Source: an uncultured bacterium
GTDB taxonomy: Bacteria; Bacteroidota; Ignavibacteria; Kapaibacteriales; UBA2268
Length of the DNA: 35,465 bases
Direction of reading: 5' to 3'
Assembly: GCA_937875295.1 (NCBI GenBank)
Contig: CALLXS010000045.1
Span: 1 to 35,465 of the forward strand
A program made the position numbers and the translations under genes. Shown in pieces: positions 31,307 to 35,465 of this stretch; positions within the stretch are counted from its first letter, which is position 1; every line of letters starts with the position of its first letter. Below the pieces are notes generated by a model. That model saw only the letters and a list, made by a program, of their open reading frames with translations. It did no database searches and was not told where the DNA came from.

Positions 31307-32872
31307 TTATTTTATAATTAGGGTTAATCTTCTATTTATATTATCTTCATCGCCGAATTTAGTTGTTTCTCCCTGCGAAAAGATGTTGATTTGGGATTCG
31401 GATACTCCATAATTGATTAAAATATTTCTTATATTTTCTGCTCTTTTGTTAGTTAGCATTTTGTTATAAGTATAGCTTCCTTTTTGATCAGCATAAGTAT
31501 ATATTTGATACTTTGAGGTTTCGTTTTGATTATTAAGGATAATTTTTACTAAAGTATTAATATCATTTGAGCAAAGCTGGTCTGAATTATATTCATAGAA
31601 AAAATCAGATTTAGAGCTATTAGAGTTAATATTATTTTTTTTTATTTCTGAATTATTTATTGCCGGAGAATTTACATTAATTGTCGCAACAATATCATAA
31701 GAAAATACTTTAGGTTGTTTTATATTATAAACATTTGCAATAACATAGCTATTCTTATATTTTCCATTCGTAATTTCAATTTTATAATCTCCCTCTGAAT
31801 TTACAGGAATAATATAATCGGCATCGTTAGGGAAAATTTGAAAAGTTCTGCTTTCTTTAGTCTTTAGATTTGTGCAAAGTATATCATAGTTACCATTAGA
31901 TAGATATTTTTTGTTGTTAGTTAATTCAAAAACACTACCACGAATAAAGGCATAATTAGTTGGTCTAAATTGCTTTGGAACATCTATTTTGTAAATACCT
32001 TGTCTTTTTGACATAGTATCATAAGAAACTATATAGGCACTTTCCCCAAGGGAAGTGAGCCATAAATTATTATCATCTTTATTTGTATTGATTATTTTTC
32101 CTAAGTTTTGGGGTGATGACCAATTATCCCAAGTATCATCTAATCGCACAGCGAAATAAATATCATATCCACCTAAACCATTAGGTCTATTAGAGGAAAA
32201 GAAGAGGGTGCGGTTATCAATTGCAATAAATGGTGAAAACTCATTATAAGGAGTATTTATTGTTTTACCAAGAGATTTAAGTTCTGACCATTTTTTAATT
32301 GATTCATCATAATGTGAATAATATAAATCCATTCCACCAGAATTACCAGAAATAGCTGATGAAATAATCATAGTCTTCATATCATAAGACATAGTCGCAG
32401 AATATATAGAAGAATCATTTGTATAATTTTTAATATTTAGTGCTAATGGTTTTGACCAATTATTATTTGGTAATTTAGTAATTATAGAATAACCACTTTC
32501 ATTTTTGGAATTAGTAGTATTATTATAATTTCCCGAAATTAATGCAATTTTACCATCTGGTGATAAATATAAAAGTACGTCAGAAAGAGGTGTATTTATT
32601 TTTTCTTCGAATTTTTGTGGTAATTCCCAAGAATTAGTTCCTATATTTTTTGAAAACCATATTTCATCTAAATCACTTGTATTACCGGTATTTTCAAAAT
32701 GAAATTTTCTATCAAAAAACAATGTTTTTTCATCAAAATCAATGATTGGGACTATTGCAGGTTGAAAAGCGTTAATTGCATCAGGTAGTCGCACTTTTTT
32801 TATTTCTTCCTGAGCATTTGCAAAATTTGCAATTACTAAGTTAAATACAATAAGAATTAATATTTTTTTCAT
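31307..32872 (-). CDS. PD40-OmpA outer-membrane protein (PorE-like without TPR)
   Basis: The 521-residue protein has a signal peptide (about 1-20). PD40/WD40-like beta-propeller repeats span about 35-310, with blade motifs such as D-G-K-I-A-L-I-S and T-L-F-F-S-S-N-R-P-N-G-L-G-G-Y-D-I-Y. A carboxypeptidase-regulatory-like beta domain spans about 312-405. The C-terminal OmpA peptidoglycan-binding domain (about 425-521) has A-D-Q-K-G-S, then N-K-M-L-T-N-K-R-A-E-N-I and N-R-R-L-T-L. This order matches the T9SS component PorE apart from its missing N-terminal TPR, so a role anchoring an outer-membrane complex to peptidoglycan is possible. It lies 62 bases downstream of the phosphatase gene on the same strand. 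Confidence 0.8.
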   Translation of the reverse strand: MKKILILIVFNLVIANFANAQEEIKKVRLPDAINAFQPAIVPIIDFDEKTLFFDRKFHFENTGNTSDLDEIWFSKNIGTNSWELPQKFEEKINTPLSDVLLYLSPDGKIALISGNYNNTTNSKNESGYSIITKLPNNNWSKPLALNIKNYTNDSSIYSATMSYDMKTMIISSAISGNSGGMDLYYSHYDESIKKWSELKSLGKTINTPYNEFSPFIAIDNRTLFFSSNRPNGLGGYDIYFAVRLDDTWDNWSSPQNLGKIINTNKDDNNLWLTSLGESAYIVSYDTMSKRQGIYKIDVPKQFRPTNYAFIRGSVFELTNNKKYLSNGNYDILCTNLKTKESRTFQIFPNDADYIIPVNSEGDYKIEITNGKYKNSYVIANVYNIKQPKVFSYDIVATINVNSPAINNSEIKKNNINSNSSKSDFFYEYNSDQLCSNDINTLVKIILNNQNETSKYQIYTYADQKGSYTYNKMLTNKRAENIRNILINYGVSESQINIFSQGETTKFGDEDNINRRLTLIIK

Positions 32873-32934
32873 TTATATTTATGTATTTATTATACTTTAT
32901 CTTAATATAATATACGAAATAGAAAGAATAAGTT

Positions 32935-34206
32935 CTATGAATTTATTTCCCTTTTGATTACTACAATTGTTTTATCATCTGTATATGTAGAATTAATACA
33001 AAATTTAATTACAGAATCTATTATATTTACAGCGATTTCTTTAGAAGATTTATTTTTTTCTTTTCTAATAATATTCATTAATCTATTCTCACCATAGAGT
33101 TCATGGTCACTATTTTGAGATTCTGTGATGCCATCAGTATATAATACTAAAATATCACCAGGTTGCATAGTAAGATTTTCAACTTTAAAAGATTGATTTT
33201 CTAAGATACCTAATAAGCCACCTGTAGGAGGTAATAATGTAATTGAATTACTCTCTGCATGGAAGTGCATAGGAGAGCAATGTCCAGCATTAGTATAAAG
33301 AACTAATCTATTGCTTGAAGTTTGTAATTCACAGAAAAATAAACTGACGAACCTTTCATAATTAAAAGTATTCCATACAAGATTATTGAGCCTAGAAATT
33401 AATCGAGATATTTTTGTACCGAAACTTACTCCCATTTTCAAAGCACCAGAAACAAAAAGTGCTTGAATAGCGGCAGGTAAGCCTTTACTTGCTGCATCAC
33501 AAATTACTATAGAAAGCCTTTCTTCTTCATCATCTAAACTTGGGATATAATCAAAATAATCACCACCTACTTGAGAATCAGGAATACAAACTCCATAGAT
33601 ATCATAATCAGCAAATTGTGTTTTATGCTCAGGTAATAGATTTCTTTGAATCTCAGCAGCACGTTCTAAATCTTTATTTAGCAATTTCTGTTTAGTTCTC
33701 TGCTTTAAATCTCTAATTGCAACCGACGACACACCACTAATTATTGTGAGAGTCTCATAGAAAGATTGCAAAATCGTATCTGCATTAAAGCTAAGAACAT
33801 ATTGATAATATTTATGGTTATCAATTCGGATTAAATCACCTACCCCAGATGCGGAAAATAATTCAATTCCAGTATTTTTAAGTAAAACGTCTGTCTCATA
33901 ATTGATTTGAGTGCGATTGTTGTACATAGCCTTAAAAACAGGCATTTGTGCAATATGTACCTTATAAGATTTAGGGATTTTCTTTATTTTTCCATATTGA
34001 TATTTTAAAATATAAGTGTTATCCTTAGGTATTAATTCCCACACTCTACCACCATTAAGACCAAATCCGGAATCATCTACAATTTTTTTTACTAATTTTG
34101 AAAGAAGTTCAATTTCATTTTTAAAATTACCTTCTGCTAAGCTCTCCACAAGCTTATAAATACTTCTTTGGTCAAAATTTTTATCTATATTTTCAATATT
34201 TGTCAT
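32935..34206 (-). CDS. GAF-like sensor plus PP2C/SpoIIE-type phosphatase (RsbU-like)
   Basis: The 423-residue cytoplasmic protein has an N-terminal GAF-like region (about 25-165) and a short coiled-coil linker (about 165-190, E-R-A-A-E-I-Q-R-N-L-L-P). The PP2C domain spans about 195-420. Metal-binding motifs are V-G-G-D-Y-F-D-Y, V-I-C-D-A-A-S-K-G-L-P-A-A, Y-T-D-G-I-T-E-S and Y-T-D-D-K-T-I-V-V. The D-A-A-S-K-G stretch replaces the common D-V-S-G-H-G but keeps the Asp. It would dephosphorylate an anti-anti-sigma or STAS protein; none is adjacent. Its start lies 3 bases after the dapA stop, so it is co-transcribed with dapA. Confidence 0.88.
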   Translation of the reverse strand: MTNIENIDKNFDQRSIYKLVESLAEGNFKNEIELLSKLVKKIVDDSGFGLNGGRVWELIPKDNTYILKYQYGKIKKIPKSYKVHIAQMPVFKAMYNNRTQINYETDVLLKNTGIELFSASGVGDLIRIDNHKYYQYVLSFNADTILQSFYETLTIISGVSSVAIRDLKQRTKQKLLNKDLERAAEIQRNLLPEHKTQFADYDIYGVCIPDSQVGGDYFDYIPSLDDEEERLSIVICDAASKGLPAAIQALFVSGALKMGVSFGTKISRLISRLNNLVWNTFNYERFVSLFFCELQTSSNRLVLYTNAGHCSPMHFHAESNSITLLPPTGGLLGILENQSFKVENLTMQPGDILVLYTDGITESQNSDHELYGENRLMNIIRKEKNKSSKEIAVNIIDSVIKFCINSTYTDDKTIVVIKREINS

Positions 34207-34209
34207 TTG

Positions 34210-35106
34210 TTATTTTAGTAAACCAATCTTAAGAAGTTCATTATCAATTTCAATTTTGCTTTCATTTTTAATTGGCATTAATGGCATTCTATATACTTCA
34301 TTGCAAAAGCCAAGTCTATGCATAATGTATTTCACAGGTGTTGGATTAGACTCAATGAAATTCAAATTCATTAATTCGAGGAATTTATAATGTATATCTT
34401 TTGCTTTGCTATAATTACCTTCAAGAGCCAAATTAACCATTTCGCTAAATTCTTTAGGAATATAATTTGAAATAACAGAAATAACTCCTTTTCCACCCAT
34501 TAGTATAATCGGAAGGGTAAGAGAATCATCACCTGATAATAATCCAAATTCAGGAGATGAATTTTTCATTATTTCCATCATTTGATCTAAATCACCAGAT
34601 GCTTCTTTTACTGCAACAATGTTTGGGCAGTCATTGGAAAGCTTTTTCACAGTAGATGGGAGGATATTTACAGCGGTTCTACCAGGAACATTATAAATTA
34701 TTAATGGTAATTCTTTTACTTCATCAGCAATTAATTTGTAATGAGAATATAGACCATGCTGAGAGGGCTTATTGTAATATGGTGCAACTAATAAAGCAGC
34801 ATCGGCACCCAATTCTAAAGCCATTTTTGACATATTGCAAGACGTAAGAGTATCATTTGAACCAGTACCAACAATAACTTTGCATCGCTTATTGGCTATT
34901 TGAATTGATTTAGAATATAATTCTCTTTTTTCATCTATGGTAAGAGAAAAGTTCTCGCCAGTAGAACCACCCACAACGATACCGCTTATACCATTAATTA
35001 TTTGATGTTCTATAATTTTTTCTAAACTAATGAAATCAATATTTCCGTTTTCTAAAAAGGGTGTAATTAATGCGGAATAAGTGCCAGTGAATTCAAATTT
35101 TGTCAT
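34210..35106 (-). CDS. dapA: 4-hydroxy-tetrahydrodipicolinate synthase
   Basis: The 298-residue class I aldolase condenses pyruvate with aspartate semialdehyde, the first committed step of diaminopimelate and lysine synthesis, in the cytoplasm. The Schiff-base Lys is at 167 (V-A-V-K-E-A-S-G-D), the catalytic Tyr at 138 (Y-N-V-P-G-R-T), and G-G-S-T-G-E near 46-51 binds pyruvate. Length is standard. It is first of a minus-strand transcript with the phosphatase gene and perhaps the PD40-OmpA gene. Confidence 0.96.
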   Translation of the reverse strand: MTKFEFTGTYSALITPFLENGNIDFISLEKIIEHQIINGISGIVVGGSTGENFSLTIDEKRELYSKSIQIANKRCKVIVGTGSNDTLTSCNMSKMALELGADAALLVAPYYNKPSQHGLYSHYKLIADEVKELPLIIYNVPGRTAVNILPSTVKKLSNDCPNIVAVKEASGDLDQMMEIMKNSSPEFGLLSGDDSLTLPIILMGGKGVISVISNYIPKEFSEMVNLALEGNYSKAKDIHYKFLELMNLNFIESNPTPVKYIMHRLGFCNEVYRMPLMPIKNESKIEIDNELLKIGLLK

Positions 35107-35231
35107 AATTCTAATTATTATAATTATTAAATAATAAAATTAACTCAAAAAACTAAATATTATTGTTTTATGCAATTGAATAAATAATTTTGATTGCTGT
35201 ATTATTTACTTAGCAAAAAACGTACTTAAAC

Positions 35232-35266
35232 AAAAAAAGCAGATTGCTGTAAAACAAACTGCTTTT
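35232..35266 (-). terminator. Terminator of the tRNA-Asn transcript
   Basis: On the minus strand AAAAGCAG (35266-35259) pairs with CTGCTTTT (35242-35235) and a T run follows. It begins two bases after the 3' end of the tRNA gene. Confidence 0.7.
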
Positions 35267-35268
35267 TG

Positions 35269-35342
35269 CTCCCAAGGAGGGACTTGAACCCCCGACCCTC
35301 TGATTAACAGTCAGATGCTCTAACCAACTGAGCTACTTGGGA
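35269..35342 (-). tRNA. tRNA-Asn (GTT)
   Basis: The 74-base cloverleaf has a 7-bp acceptor stem (TCCCAAG with CTTGGGA), anticodon loop CTGTTAA giving GTT, T-loop TTCAAGT and discriminator G, as expected for tRNA-Asn. The CCA end is not encoded. Confidence 0.96.
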
Positions 35343-35411
35343 ATATTTTATATTAATTTCAATTCGAAAATTTATTAAGTATTAATTATAATAATACTTA
35401 GTTTAAATCAG

Positions 35412-35465
35412 CTCCCAAGGAGGGACTTGAACCCCCGACCCTCTGATTAACAGTCAGATGCTCTA
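35412..35465 (-). tRNA. tRNA-Asn (GTT), second copy, cut by the window edge
   Basis: The 3' 54 bases of a second tRNA-Asn are identical to the first copy as far as visible, including the GTT anticodon. The 5' part lies beyond the window. About 69 bases separate the two genes. Confidence 0.93.

Noticed and set aside
2016..34206. The two SpoIIE-type phosphatases as parts of one signalling network.
   Set aside because: They lie on opposite sides of the suspected join, have different sensor domains, and probably come from different organisms.
35269..35465. Tandem tRNA genes as attachment-site repeats of an integrated element.
   Set aside because: No integrase or phage-like gene is nearby, and the second copy extends past the 3' end of the tRNA that an att repeat would normally cover.

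Overview
The window looks like two unrelated genomes joined near base 9525. Bases 1 to about 9525 read as a low-GC Clostridia-type Firmicute: strong AGGAGG ribosome sites, a T-box riboswitch, and the mcsB-clpC pair of the CtsR/McsA/McsB/ClpC stress operon. Bases from about 9526 to the end are visibly more AT-rich. They carry marks of the Bacteroidota/Ignavibacteria/Kapabacteria side of the FCB group: type IX secretion (T9SS) C-terminal sorting tails, PD40-OmpA proteins, BspA-type leucine-rich repeats, and 2-oxoacid:ferredoxin oxidoreductase genes. At the join the mcsB homology stops in mid-protein and an alien chromate transporter gene ends within a few bases. A chimeric assembly is the simplest reading; a true transfer cannot be excluded by reading alone.

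Left part, all genes on the minus strand. From right to left: mcsB (C-terminal part only) and clpC; a T-box-controlled polar amino acid ABC transporter (binding lipoprotein, permease, ATPase) with a clear promoter and leader terminator; a PAS-PP2C phosphatase; a very small ferritin-like protein; an acyl-ACP thioesterase followed by a GyrI-like protein; and the first codons of what may be a sigma factor at the window edge.

Right part. Two overlapping short chromate transporter genes (minus) are followed by plus-strand genes: endonuclease III, a four-subunit 2-oxoacid:ferredoxin oxidoreductase (ferredoxin, alpha, beta, gamma), L-lysine 6-transaminase, and a tight clpS / T9SS cargo / beta-barrel cluster. 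Next comes an ECF sigma / membrane anti-sigma / Spy-like periplasmic protein triad, then two giant adjacent BspA-like secreted proteins (1521 and 1234 residues). nusB (minus), an Fe-type superoxide dismutase (plus), and a minus-strand group of dapA, a SpoIIE-type phosphatase and a PD40-OmpA protein follow. Two tandem tRNA-Asn genes lie at the right edge, the second cut by the window.

The most distinctive system is the giant pair. Together they hold eight copies of one module: a head with a D-W-x-W-L core, 4 to 8 leucine-rich repeats of about 23 residues, and a closing cap that usually reads D-N-L-W-Y-G-W. Module length grows by about 23 residues per repeat on a frame of about 150 residues. 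Both proteins end in a T9SS sorting tail, so they are probably exported to the cell surface. The sigma/anti-sigma/Spy triad upstream resembles CnrYXH-type metal or envelope-stress sensing, but a terminator separates it from the giant genes.
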